Positions 42,137 to 50,093 of a stretch of DNA of 63,740 nt are shown here, in pieces; the first letter of the stretch is position 1, and every line of letters starts with the position of its first letter. The notes under the pieces were generated by a model. The model had not been told where the DNA came from and did not search any database. It was given only the letters and a program-made list of their open reading frames with translations. Source of the DNA: a candidate division WOR-3 bacterium (GTDB lineage: Bacteria > Hydrothermota > Tepidihabitantia > Tepidihabitantales > Tepidihabitantaceae); the NCBI GenBank assembly GCA_016867815.1, contig VGIR01000007.1:1-63740 (forward strand). Direction: 5' to 3'. Made by a program: the position numbers and the translations under genes.

Positions 42137-42712
42137 ATGCCACTGACTTCTCACGACTTGCATCGTCTGGTCTGCCGGTCAACCGTCCTGATCGTCGCTG
42201 CGCTGTTCCTGGTGCTTCCGAATCTCTCCTGCACCAGAGCACCCCGCTACAGCGACGAGTCGTTCTACGAGGACATCGCCTGGGGTATCATGACCGGGCT
42301 CGTCGACATCTATAACCAGAACATCGCCGGCACGCCCGCAGGACCGGTGGACATCGTCGCCAATGGACCGTTCGGCGGCACCGTACACATCACCGGGACC
42401 ACGAGCTACGATTCGGGCAACGGCATCGAGACCGTGCACCTGGAGTACGACTTGACCAACTGCCGAGTGTCCTCCACCTCGTCTTCCTCGAGCCTGAACG
42501 TCGACCTCACACTGAACGGGATAGTCAGCGAGGATGGCACCTGGTCATCGAGCTACGTCAGTCTCTCATACAGTTCGGCCAATCTAGGTGTGGCCGGTTC
42601 CTCCGAGCGGGGTACGAAGATGCGCGACGTCAGTGGCGCCACGCCGTTCAAGGCTAACCGCACCAGCTCGGGCACATCGGCTGAGCTATTCGGCCTGAAG
42701 GTATCCTGGTAG
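42137..42712 (+). CDS. Hypothetical lipoprotein
   Basis: A 191-residue protein: signal segment to a lipobox LPNLSC (Cys31), then a short helical part and a beta-rich Gly/Ser/Thr domain (about 60-190) with VHITGTTSYDSGNGIETVHLEYDLTN and a tract of about eight serines. No domain family is recognised. ATG 42137 is chosen because AAAGGAG is 6 nt upstream; the frame extends to TTG 42026, but those codons are unlike a signal peptide. TTGACA (42009-42014) followed 16 nt later by TCAAAT is a possible promoter. Confidence 0.7.
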   Translation: MPLTSHDLHRLVCRSTVLIVAALFLVLPNLSCTRAPRYSDESFYEDIAWGIMTGLVDIYNQNIAGTPAGPVDIVANGPFGGTVHITGTTSYDSGNGIETVHLEYDLTNCRVSSTSSSSSLNVDLTLNGIVSEDGTWSSSYVSLSYSSANLGVAGSSERGTKMRDVSGATPFKANRTSSGTSAELFGLKVSW

Positions 42713-42765
42713 GCAGGTCCCTAGCGGCGACTCCCCAGCCTCGCGCGAGCCCGGCTGTCGCCGGC

Positions 42766-42793
42766 CTGCAGGCTACGGGCCGGCAGCCTGCAG
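42766..42793. terminator. Hairpin between convergent genes
   Basis: CTGCAGGCT (42766-42774) and AGCCTGCAG (42785-42793) are fully complementary with a 10-nt loop. It overlaps the stop codon of the minus-strand TPR gene and lies 53 nt beyond the plus-strand lipoprotein stop. No T-tract, so it is only a candidate terminator. Confidence 0.4.
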
Positions 42794-43993
42794 ACTGAGT
42801 AGCGGGGCGGGTCGCTTCATGCGAATCTGGTCCATGCGATCAAGCACGTCCTCGACCTTGCCTTCACGCAGCCCGAATTCTCTCAGCAACCCTTCGATGC
42901 GGCCGCGGCCGAGCCTGTCCTCACAGACGACCAGCCCGGTCAGGGCCTGCCTCGGCCCATCAGCAACCTGGACTGACGAGAGAATCGTCAGGGCCGCCGC
43001 CAGCCTGGGTACCGCCTCCGAGTGTTTTCTCCGGCTCATCAGGTCGAGCCCGATGTTGCCAAGGTAGGCCGCCATACCGATCCTGTCTCCGGCCTTCCGG
43101 GCAACGGCGAGCGCTTCCTTCTCGAGCTGGAGGGCCTTGCCGAGCCTGCCTTCACTGCGGCAGATGCTCGCGACATTTGCCAGACCCGTAGCCACGCCGA
43201 GTTGGTATCCAATGGCGCGGGCCATCGCCAGACCCTGAAGGTAGTACCTGAGCGCCCGGTTAGGTTCGCCCTTGTCCAGGTAGACGCTCCCGATGTTGCC
43301 AAGTTCGCACGCCTCGCCCCAGCGATCCCCGATTTCGTGTGTCGCTGTCAGCGCCTGCTCGTGATAGCTGAGAGCAGTGGCGAGGTCACCCTTGTCGTGC
43401 CAGACATTCCCGATGTTGCCGAGCAGGATTGCGACCACCCACTGGTCCGCCAGTCCACGGGTCAGGGCCAGCGACTCGGACAGGGTCGCGAGCGCCGGGT
43501 CCAGTTCGCCGCGGTCGCGACGGATAAGCCCGATGTTATTGAGGGCACGAGCTCTCCCCCTCCCGGCATGCAGCGTAGCTGCCAGCCGCTCAGACTCCTC
43601 GAAGTCCCTCAACGCCGCGTCCGCGCGGCCGCTGGTGTAGTTGCAGACACCGCTCAGGTTGAGCAGCGCGACCAGGTGGACACCGTTCGTTTCCGTCTTC
43701 GCCTGCTGGAGGTGCGAGATCGCGTCGTGCCAGTTGCAGGCACGCATGGCGGAAATGCCGCGGTCGAAGAGCCGTCTAGCTGTGGGGTCCGACGCGCACA
43801 GGCCGTCATGACATTCCGCCATCCGACCCATGCTGCGCCGCAGCGCATCTAGCCTCTTCAGATCCGTCTGCGGCTGCCGTCTCCCGGGAGCCAGCATGCG
43901 CTTGATGACGCCTCCCATACCCACGCTGACCCACAGGCCGGGGGCAATAGCCCGACAGGCCGCAATCAACTCGTGTCCGGGAGCCATAGCCAA
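42773..43993 (-). CDS. TPR protein (copy 1)
   Basis: A 406-residue protein with about eight tetratricopeptide repeats of about 40 residues, each containing ALNNIGLIRRDRGELDPALATLSESLAL-like helices (about residues 110-350). It has no signal peptide or membrane helix. Such repeats bind other proteins. The N-terminal 60 residues are hydrophobic in part and unique. It is a paralogue of 44086-45315, with the same promoter design and the same start region. The TTG start follows the -10 by 7 nt; ATG two codons later is an alternative. Partner unknown. Confidence 0.75.
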   Translation of the reverse strand: MAMAPGHELIAACRAIAPGLWVSVGMGGVIKRMLAPGRRQPQTDLKRLDALRRSMGRMAECHDGLCASDPTARRLFDRGISAMRACNWHDAISHLQQAKTETNGVHLVALLNLSGVCNYTSGRADAALRDFEESERLAATLHAGRGRARALNNIGLIRRDRGELDPALATLSESLALTRGLADQWVVAILLGNIGNVWHDKGDLATALSYHEQALTATHEIGDRWGEACELGNIGSVYLDKGEPNRALRYYLQGLAMARAIGYQLGVATGLANVASICRSEGRLGKALQLEKEALAVARKAGDRIGMAAYLGNIGLDLMSRRKHSEAVPRLAAALTILSSVQVADGPRQALTGLVVCEDRLGRGRIEGLLREFGLREGKVEDVLDRMDQIRMKRPAPLLSLQAAGP

Positions 43994-44000
43994 GCTAGTG

Positions 44001-44028
44001 AGTGTAGCATTGCAGGGCCGACTGTCAA
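44001..44028 (-). promoter_or_regulatory. Promoter of TPR copy 1
   Basis: On the minus strand: TTGACA (44028-44023), 16-bp spacer, TACACT (44006-44001), then 7 nt to the TTG start. No Shine-Dalgarno. Confidence 0.6.
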
Positions 44029-44085
44029 CCGCAGGAGGTCGGCACCAGGCTTTTCGCGGGTTGTGATCCTGGGGCAGGTCGGCTG

Positions 44086-45315
44086 TTAGCCGGCCACCGG
44101 AGGAAGAAGTTGACGGTCGGCCGTTTTCGCGGGCCGCTTCATGCGCGTCTGATCTACCCGGCTCAGAAGGTCGGATGCACTGTCGTCATCAAAGCCCGAC
44201 TGCTTGAGGAGCGCTTCCACGCGCTGTCGCCCGAGCCTGTCCGCGCACCTGTCCAGTCCGGTCAGGGCCTGGCGCGGCCCGTCGGCGACTCTGATTGAAA
44301 GGAGAATGGACAGCGCCTCGGCCAGCTTGGGAACGGCTTCCTCATGCTTTCCTCTGGCCAGCAGGTCAAGTCCTATGTTGCCGAGCTCGCTCGCCACCCC
44401 GAGGCCGTACCCGGCCTTCCGCGCCACCGCCAGGGCCTCCTCCTCGCATTTCAGCGCGTCGTCCGGCCTGCCCCGCCGGCGATGGATGTCCGCGATGTTG
44501 GCAAGACAGGTGACCACGCCCAGCGGATAACCGACGCTGCGGGCGTTCGCCAGCGCTTGCTCGTCGTACTTGAGCGCCAGGTCTGGTCTCCCTTTGTCCA
44601 TGTAGATACTGCCGATATCTGCCAGCTCGCTGACCACGCCCCACTGGTCCTTGATCTCGCGGGATATCTTCAACGCCTCGATGTGGTACTCAAGTGCCTT
44701 CTCCAGTTCGCCCCGGTCGTGCCAGACGTTGCCGGTGTTGCCCAGCAGTATGGCAACTGCCCACTGGTCATCGAGCTCGCGCGCCAGAGTCAGCGATTCC
44801 TCCAGGTACTCAAGCGCTCCATCCAGTTCGCCGCGGTCGCGATGGATAAGCCCGATATTGTTGAGTGCTTGGACCCGACCGCGCTTAGTATGCAGCTCAT
44901 CTGCCAGTCGGGCCGACTGATGGAAGCAGCGCAACGCGTCTTCAACGCGGCCCTGCGTATAGCGACATACACCGATCTGGTTCAAGAGCGCGACAAGGTG
45001 GACGCCGCTCGTGACCGACATCGCCTGCTTGAAGTACGCGACTGCCTCGTCCCAGCGGCACGCGCGCATCGCCGCCAGGCCAAGCTCAAACGGCTGTCTG
45101 ACCACTGGCGGCGACAGTGGCAGGCCATCGAGATACTCCGCCATCCTGCCGAGGTCGCGCCGCACGCACTCCGGCCTCTCCGGCCGAGACTCCGGACTGC
45201 GTTCCTTGGTATTCAGTAGTCGGGCAACAAACGCGGCCGCTCCCGTGGCCGCGCCGGTTGACGGCGCGTTGCGGGTAACGGAAGCAGGCAGATCGAGACC
45301 GGGAGTTTCAGCCAA
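44086..45315 (-). CDS. TPR protein (copy 2)
   Basis: A 409-residue paralogue of copy 1, with the same order of about eight tetratricopeptide repeats (GRVQALNNIGLIHRDRGELDGALEYLEESLTLARELDDQWAVAILLGNTGNVWHDRGELEKALEYH). The C-terminal part (VADGPRQALTGLDRCADRLGRQRVEALLKQSGFDDD) is also shared. No signal peptide. The duplication is direct, with about 90 nt between genes. TTG start 7 nt after the -10. Probably a cytoplasmic scaffold; its ligand is unknown. Confidence 0.75.
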   Translation of the reverse strand: MAETPGLDLPASVTRNAPSTGAATGAAAFVARLLNTKERSPESRPERPECVRRDLGRMAEYLDGLPLSPPVVRQPFELGLAAMRACRWDEAVAYFKQAMSVTSGVHLVALLNQIGVCRYTQGRVEDALRCFHQSARLADELHTKRGRVQALNNIGLIHRDRGELDGALEYLEESLTLARELDDQWAVAILLGNTGNVWHDRGELEKALEYHIEALKISREIKDQWGVVSELADIGSIYMDKGRPDLALKYDEQALANARSVGYPLGVVTCLANIADIHRRRGRPDDALKCEEEALAVARKAGYGLGVASELGNIGLDLLARGKHEEAVPKLAEALSILLSIRVADGPRQALTGLDRCADRLGRQRVEALLKQSGFDDDSASDLLSRVDQTRMKRPAKTADRQLLPPVAG

Positions 45316-45322
45316 GCAGATC

Positions 45323-45350
45323 AGTCTAACGACCCCCGACTCTCAGTCAA
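45323..45350 (-). promoter_or_regulatory. Promoter of TPR copy 2
   Basis: On the minus strand: TTGACT (45350-45345), 16-bp spacer, TAGACT (45328-45323), then GATCTGC and the TTG start. Same geometry as copy 1. Confidence 0.65.
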
Positions 45351-45472
45351 ATGTCGGAGCGGACGCTGACGCAGTGGAAGAGCGAGAGCCCGGGCCGGGC
45401 ATCGTCACCGGCTCGGGCCCGACAGGACGGGATGGGGGCGGCAGCGCCACCCCAAACGCTGATGTTCCTCCT

Positions 45473-46501
45473 CTATCTGACCACCAGCTTGAGAGAGAGA
45501 CTCGCGCCGCCGGCGTGCAGCCGGACGAAGTAGACACCGCTGGGCACGACCAGTCCCGAATAGTCGGTTCGGTCCCACGCTGCCTGCCCGGCACCCGCCG
45601 GCTGGTTGCCCGATAACAGTGTCCTCACCGCCTTACCGGCAAGGTCGTAGACAACGAGCGAAGCCCGGCCAGCAACCGCCAGATCATAGCTGACTCTCGT
45701 GCGGAAACGGAATGGGCTCGGTATGGCTTCGCGCAGTTCGACGCCGGGTCCCGGAGTCTGTCTTGAGTCATCGACTCCCGTAGAATCAGGTGATGCCGCC
45801 CATTCGATCGCCTGCTTGAGCAGGAGCATCGCATCGGCATCGTCGTAGTAGGGTTCGTTCTCGTAGTTCTGAAAGTCCCCGAAGTAGATCGGCCCCAGGT
45901 ACACGGAGCGCCCGGCGCCGACTTCGCGCACCGCTATCGAAGCCTGACCGGTGGTATCCTCACTGTAGCCGCCGAGGGCCGTTGCTCCGGGCTGAAGTCC
46001 GGCGTTGGCCCACTCGCCATGGCTCTGGATGTCGAAGTCATGCACATTCAGAGTCACCGGATGGGTGCTGTCGGTGACGAGGATCCGACCGGATGCGAAG
46101 AAGTTGTAGTCCAGGGAGCAACTCACCGGCAGTATCGAGTCCATCTGCCAGGCGCTGGCGCGGTATACGCCGTAGACAATCCAGCCGAGGCCGACAAAAC
46201 CTCCTCCGCTTCGAACCCAGTCCTTCAACGCGCTCTGATAGGTCTGGAAATCGTTGTCGGCGTATCCACGATCGCCGGTGACGACCACGTCATATTCCGC
46301 GAGTTCCGAAGCCTCGTCAATATCGGAACCGGTGACGATGGAGTCCTCCCAGCCCTGCGCCTTGCAGAGCGAGTCAATCCGGTAGCACGCATTCGGCGGA
46401 ATGCGGCCCGTCGATGCGGAGTCGATCTCGATGGCCACTTTGATCTCAGTAGCCAGAGCCACGGCTGCGAAAAGCGTCAGCGGCAGTACCAACATCCTCA
46501 T
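45473..46501 (-). CDS. Secreted ThuA/GATase-like protein with C-terminal sorting-like domain
   Basis: A 342-residue exported protein. Signal MRMLVLPLTLFAAVALA; a domain (about 20-230) with the pattern of GATase/ThuA-like proteins (YDVVVTGDRGYADNDFQTYQSALKDWVRSGGGFVGLGW); and a C-terminal FlgD/T9SS-type domain (LAVAGRASLVVYDLAGKAVRTLLSG and VVPSGVYFVRLHAGGASLSLKLVVR). ATG 46501 is chosen because GGGAGGA lies upstream and the signal starts there; the frame extends to 46669 without signal-like sequence. Exact role unknown. Confidence 0.75.
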   Translation of the reverse strand: MRMLVLPLTLFAAVALATEIKVAIEIDSASTGRIPPNACYRIDSLCKAQGWEDSIVTGSDIDEASELAEYDVVVTGDRGYADNDFQTYQSALKDWVRSGGGFVGLGWIVYGVYRASAWQMDSILPVSCSLDYNFFASGRILVTDSTHPVTLNVHDFDIQSHGEWANAGLQPGATALGGYSEDTTGQASIAVREVGAGRSVYLGPIYFGDFQNYENEPYYDDADAMLLLKQAIEWAASPDSTGVDDSRQTPGPGVELREAIPSPFRFRTRVSYDLAVAGRASLVVYDLAGKAVRTLLSGNQPAGAGQAAWDRTDYSGLVVPSGVYFVRLHAGGASLSLKLVVR

Positions 46502-46609
46502 CCTCTGTCCTCCCTGGTTGCGGACATCCAAACATCCACTTCTACCGGACACGGGCACGGCCGGATAGAAGCCGCATTCTGAGTATCTCCGGCCGCAACC
46601 CGAGGGCCT

Positions 46610-46638
46610 ATTCTCTGGCGCTCTCACCCGCCTGTCAA
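46610..46638 (-). promoter_or_regulatory. Promoter of the ThuA-like gene
   Basis: On the minus strand: TTGACA (46638-46633), 17-bp spacer, GAGAAT (46615-46610); leader of about 100 nt to the ATG at 46501. Confidence 0.4.
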
Positions 46639-46670
46639 GTAAAGTCATCTCGCCCCCCCACACACACAAA

Positions 46671-46698
46671 AGGCCGACCCCGCGCGAGGCGGGGCCGG
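46671..46698 (-). terminator. Terminator of the GyrI-like lipoprotein gene
   Basis: On the minus strand: GCCCCGC, loop CTCGC, GCGGGG-type stem followed by TCGGCCTTTTGTG. It lies 26-53 nt beyond the stop codon at 46724. Confidence 0.7.
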
Positions 46699-46723
46699 AA
46701 ATCGCGTAGGCGAAACCCGCGGG

Positions 46724-47374
46724 CTACTTCTTGGTCGGGGGCTTCGGCCCTTCCTTCTTCGGCTCCTCGGCCTTCTTAGTAGTATCGACAGGCGGAGCGA
46801 CCGGCTTGATCACGGCGCCGACCTTGGTCTGCAGCGACTCGGGCTTGACCTTGGCGGGATCGTTCAGATAGTACTCAAGCATGGGGCCGGCGGCCTCGTA
46901 CTTGTTCTCTGCGATCCACTTGTAGAGCTTCTCGTAGACCGGCCCGACCTGATCGTAGGGACCCATGTAGTCGGTCACGGCAATCATCATCGGCTCTGCG
47001 TCCTTGACGACCATACCGGTCTTCTTGTCGGTCATATTCTTGGTGGCCGTGTCGAGCGGGACGCTGACCTCGTAGCGGGTGCTCTCCGGCTTGACGGCCG
47101 CCGGGTTGTCATGGAAAACGGCGAACGGCGTGCCACGCACGGTCAGCTTCTGCTCCTGCACCGCGGCCATCAGGACGCTCAGGTCCTTGCCGATCTCGGC
47201 ATAGGGCCCCGTCTTGGCAATCGAGGCCACCTTCATCGCCGGGAGGTTCATGGTCTGCGCAACAAACGCCGGTTCGGCCGGCTTCTCGGTCTTGGCCGGC
47301 TGTTCGCTGCCGCCGCAGCCGACCATCATGGCTACTACCATCAGGCCGATGGCGAAGCTCAGGACTCTCTTCAT
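46724..47374 (-). CDS. Lipoprotein with GyrI-like (effector-binding) domain
   Basis: A 216-residue protein: signal MKRVLSFAIGLMVVAMMVGC (lipobox, Cys20), a Pro/Lys/Glu linker, then a GyrI-like small-molecule-binding domain (about 40-185) with LPAMKVASIAKTGPYAEIG, GTPFAVFHDNPAAVKPESTRYEVSVPL, and DYMGPYDQVGPVYEKLYKWIAENK. A Lys/Pro/Glu-rich tail ends the chain. Such domains usually bind ligands in cytoplasmic regulators, so an exported version is notable. ATG 47374 is chosen because AAAGGAG is 8 nt upstream; the GTG two codons earlier is too close to it. Confidence 0.8.
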   Translation of the reverse strand: MKRVLSFAIGLMVVAMMVGCGGSEQPAKTEKPAEPAFVAQTMNLPAMKVASIAKTGPYAEIGKDLSVLMAAVQEQKLTVRGTPFAVFHDNPAAVKPESTRYEVSVPLDTATKNMTDKKTGMVVKDAEPMMIAVTDYMGPYDQVGPVYEKLYKWIAENKYEAAGPMLEYYLNDPAKVKPESLQTKVGAVIKPVAPPVDTTKKAEEPKKEGPKPPTKK

Positions 47375-47422
47375 CTGCACTACTCCTTTTTTGGGTTTCT
47401 ACGAATGTCGAGGAACGGCGGG

Positions 47423-47450
47423 ATTATAGACCCGGCTGTCCGCTTGTCAA
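47423..47450 (-). promoter_or_regulatory. Consensus promoter of the GyrI-like lipoprotein
   Basis: On the minus strand: TTGACA (47450-47445), 16-bp spacer, TATAAT (47428-47423): a perfect sigma70 match with a leader of about 45 nt. Confidence 0.8.
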
Positions 47451-47465
47451 GTCCAGTACCCCTGT

Positions 47466-47879
47466 TCAGCAGTCGTCAGCCGGGGCGGTGCGCAACGCCT
47501 TCTTGCGGGCCTGCAACGACTTAGCCGCAAGAACTTTCTCCTTCGCCCGGCGCGAGCGGCGCCGCTTCTGGCGTCTCAACTTCGCGACCCTCGCCGCCTC
47601 CGCGCTTTGCTCGCCCAACAGACGGGCCTCAAGTCTGTCCGCCAGCGCCCTTCTCGCCAGAAACCGGTTGAGAGCCTGCGACCGCTCCTGCTGGACCTTG
47701 ACCTCGATACCGGTTGGCACATGCTTGAGATAGACCGCTGTCGAGGTCTTGTTGACGTTCTGCCCGCCCGGGCCCCCGGCCCTGATGAACCTCTCAATCA
47801 GGTCACCGGGTTTGACGCCGAGTGCTGCGAGCCGGGCGGTAAGTACCGCCTCTTTGTCGGTGCTCACACCTGAGGCCAT
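47466..47879 (-). CDS. Release-factor-like (GGQ) protein
   Basis: A 137-residue protein with the peptidyl-tRNA hydrolase motif AGGPGGQNVNKTSTAV (about 34-49), and a long basic C-terminal tail (RRQKRRRSRRAKEKV) as in ArfB/PrfH-type rescue factors that enter the mRNA channel of stalled ribosomes. No codon-recognition domain is present. It would release peptides from stalled ribosomes. ATG 47879; no clear Shine-Dalgarno or promoter is seen, and repeat DNA lies upstream. Confidence 0.8.
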   Translation of the reverse strand: MASGVSTDKEAVLTARLAALGVKPGDLIERFIRAGGPGGQNVNKTSTAVYLKHVPTGIEVKVQQERSQALNRFLARRALADRLEARLLGEQSAEAARVAKLRRQKRRRSRRAKEKVLAAKSLQARKKALRTAPADDC

Positions 47880-48008
47880 TACTCAGCCACTGACCCTCGA
47901 GGTTGCCACGAAAACGCGAGAGACACAATACAGAGGGACAGAAAGAGACCAGGAATCCGTTTCATCCGTTTTCGTGCTTTCGTGGCTCAGTACTCCAGGC
48001 CCTCGAAC
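47880..48008. repeat. Phrase repeat with CACGAAAACG / CGTTTTCGTG arms
   Basis: Left arm GCCACGAAAACGCGAGAGAC (47905-47924); right arm CCGTTTTCGTGCTTTCGTGG (47967-47986), complementary over CCACGAAAACG. It is followed by CTCCAGGCCCTCGAACCTAC (47993-48012), a phrase shared with 57219-57236. It fills the gap between the release-factor-like gene and the ABC-F stop. Confidence 0.8.
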
Positions 48009-49946
48009 CTACCCCCTACCGCCGTCGACCTGGTCGGCCTTGCGGGCCTGAAGCTCGGCTTCGAGGTACCTGCGCTCGTCGGCCAGCTCCCGCACCCGGT
48101 TGAAATCCATCGTCTGCCGGGCTGAATCGTACTCGTTCTCGAGTTGCCTCAGCCGGCGTTCGATGTCGGCCACCCCATCGCCCTGGTGTTGATGAGCAGA
48201 ACTCGGACCATGGGACTTGGACTTGGGACCCCGGGCATGGGACGTGGGACCGTGTACATGCGACTTCGGAGTTTTGACTTCGGGCCTCGTCGGGTGCCCT
48301 TCTTGCCTTGTCTTTGGCGCTTGAGGCTTCGGGCCTGCCGCCTCGCGCTTGACTACGCGGCCTGCCGCATAGCTGTAATTCCCGGGGAACAGCACCGCCC
48401 TGCCGCCTTCGATCCGCACCGTTTTGTCTGCCAGCTCATCGAGCATGAACCGGTCGTGCGCGGCAAACACGACGGTCCGACTGTACCGTCTTATCGCCTC
48501 AAAGAGTATCTCCCGCGACTGAATGTCAAGGTGGTTGGTCGGCTCGTCAAGGATCAGGAGATTCGACGGCGTCAGCAGCGCCCGGATGATCGCCAGCCGG
48601 CTGCGTTCGCCGCCGGACAGCACCGCTACCTTCTTGTCTATTGCGTCTCCCGAGAAGAGAAACGTGCCCAGAATGCCTTTGAGTTCATTCTCCGTGAACC
48701 CGGCACCCGCGTCGGCGGCAGCTTCGAGCACGGTCATCTCCGGGTTGATGGTCTCCTCCGCGCCCTGCTCATAGCACGCAACCTGCGTCTTCTGGCTGGT
48801 CCAGGCTTCGCCCGAATCAGGTTCCAGCTTGCCGGCAATGGTCCGCAGCAGCGTCGTCTTGCCCTGACCGTTCGCGCCGAAGAGACCAATCTTCTCTCCT
48901 CCGCCTACCGCCAGGTTCACGTCCCGGAGCACCTGCTTCGGGCCGAACGACTTGGACACTCCGCGCAGGTCGACTGCCTTTCCGTAGACGGTATCCGATT
49001 CCGGGAACCGGATGCGGATTGCCGGCGCTGACTCCGGCGGCGTCACTCGCTCCAGCCGGTCGAGCATCTTCTGCCGGCTCATCGCCCGCGGAGCGGTATC
49101 CTTGCGCCCCTTGTACTGGGCGATGAACTGCTCGGTACGCTTGATGAACTGCACCTGCTCTTCGTACTTCTTGAGCTGCCGCTCATCCCGCTGCACCTTG
49201 TCACTCAGGTACTTCGAGTAGTTGCCGGGGAAGATGTGGACGCGCTTCGACTCGATCGCCCAGATCTTCTGCACCAGCGCGTCAAGCAGATACCGGTCGT
49301 GGGCGATCATCACCACCGCACCCTTGAAGCTGGTGAGGTACTCCTGAAGCCACTCGATGGATCGGATGTCGAGGTAGTTGGTCGGCTCGTCGAGCAGCAG
49401 CACATCCGGGTCTTCGAGCAGCATCCTCGCCAGTGCGAGTCGGACCTGGAATCCGCCGCTCTGGGTGCGGGTCTGCTTGTGAAAGTCATCCTCCTCAAAC
49501 CCGAGGCTCATGAGCACCTTCTCGGCCCGGGCCTGCCGGTCGTAGGCTTCATGGCCGTAGTGGTGATCGAGCACGGCGTAGCGGTCGAGAATCTCCTGCA
49601 GTTCCTCGGCCGGCATGTTCGCGTCCTGCATCCGGTGCTCGAGCGCCCGCATCTCGTCATGGACTTCATCCAGGTGCTTGAAGGCCGTGAGCGCCTCCTC
49701 CAGGACGGTGCGCGTGCCCACGACCGCGCCGGTCTGAGGAAGATACCCGATACAGGTGCCCTTGCGCTTGTCCACGGAACCGCGGGTCGGCTCCAGCTCG
49801 CCGGACATCAACTTGATGATCGTCGACTTGCCCGACCCGTTGGCCCCGGCCAGCCCTATCCGGTCCTCAGGCCCGACAAAGAGGTTCACGTCCCGATAGA
49901 GCTCCTGCGTACCGAACTCCATCGTGATGTTTGACAGGGAAATCAC
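48009..49946 (-). CDS. ABC-F family ATPase
   Basis: A 645-residue soluble ABC-F protein. Domain 1 has Walker A GANGSGKST (about 34-42), LDEPTNYLDI and an atypical signature QSGGFQVR in place of LSGGE. Domain 2 has GANGQGKTT, a canonical LSGGERSR and LDEPTNHLDI. A coiled linker joins them. ABC-F proteins bind ribosomes and govern translation or antibiotic tolerance. Residues 533-590, between the second ATPase domain and the C-terminal coiled coil, are Pro/Lys/Ser/His-rich and encoded by short-period repeat DNA. GTG start 6 nt after a TAGGCT -10, so leaderless. Confidence 0.9.
   Translation of the reverse strand: MISLSNITMEFGTQELYRDVNLFVGPEDRIGLAGANGSGKSTIIKLMSGELEPTRGSVDKRKGTCIGYLPQTGAVVGTRTVLEEALTAFKHLDEVHDEMRALEHRMQDANMPAEELQEILDRYAVLDHHYGHEAYDRQARAEKVLMSLGFEEDDFHKQTRTQSGGFQVRLALARMLLEDPDVLLLDEPTNYLDIRSIEWLQEYLTSFKGAVVMIAHDRYLLDALVQKIWAIESKRVHIFPGNYSKYLSDKVQRDERQLKKYEEQVQFIKRTEQFIAQYKGRKDTAPRAMSRQKMLDRLERVTPPESAPAIRIRFPESDTVYGKAVDLRGVSKSFGPKQVLRDVNLAVGGGEKIGLFGANGQGKTTLLRTIAGKLEPDSGEAWTSQKTQVACYEQGAEETINPEMTVLEAAADAGAGFTENELKGILGTFLFSGDAIDKKVAVLSGGERSRLAIIRALLTPSNLLILDEPTNHLDIQSREILFEAIRRYSRTVVFAAHDRFMLDELADKTVRIEGGRAVLFPGNYSYAAGRVVKREAAGPKPQAPKTRQEGHPTRPEVKTPKSHVHGPTSHARGPKSKSHGPSSAHQHQGDGVADIERRLRQLENEYDSARQTMDFNRVRELADERRYLEAELQARKADQVDGGRG
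48177..48350. repeat. Phrase repeat inside the ABC-F linker
   Basis: The plus strand reads GGACCATGGGACTTGGACTT and then GGGACCCCGGGCATGGGACG with GTGGGACC, an approximately 7-8 nt period. It is in frame on the minus strand and encodes the SHVHGPTSHARGPKSKSHGP linker. Confidence 0.65.
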
Positions 49947-49952
49947 GTGCCA

Positions 49953-49980
49953 AGCCTACCCTGAAACGTCCGCCATTCAA
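49953..49980 (-). promoter_or_regulatory. Promoter of the ABC-F gene
   Basis: On the minus strand: TTGAAT (49980-49975), 16-bp spacer, TAGGCT (49958-49953), then 6 nt to the GTG start. No Shine-Dalgarno. Confidence 0.5.
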
Positions 49981-50093
49981 GAACGGTGGACGTAGCCGCC
50001 AGACCTCGGTCGAGAGTCCCGCACCAGCGCCAAGGAGCGCCGCCAGGAGGTCTATGGCGGCGAAGAATGGTCGCGGGTCGCGTCCCGTGTTCT

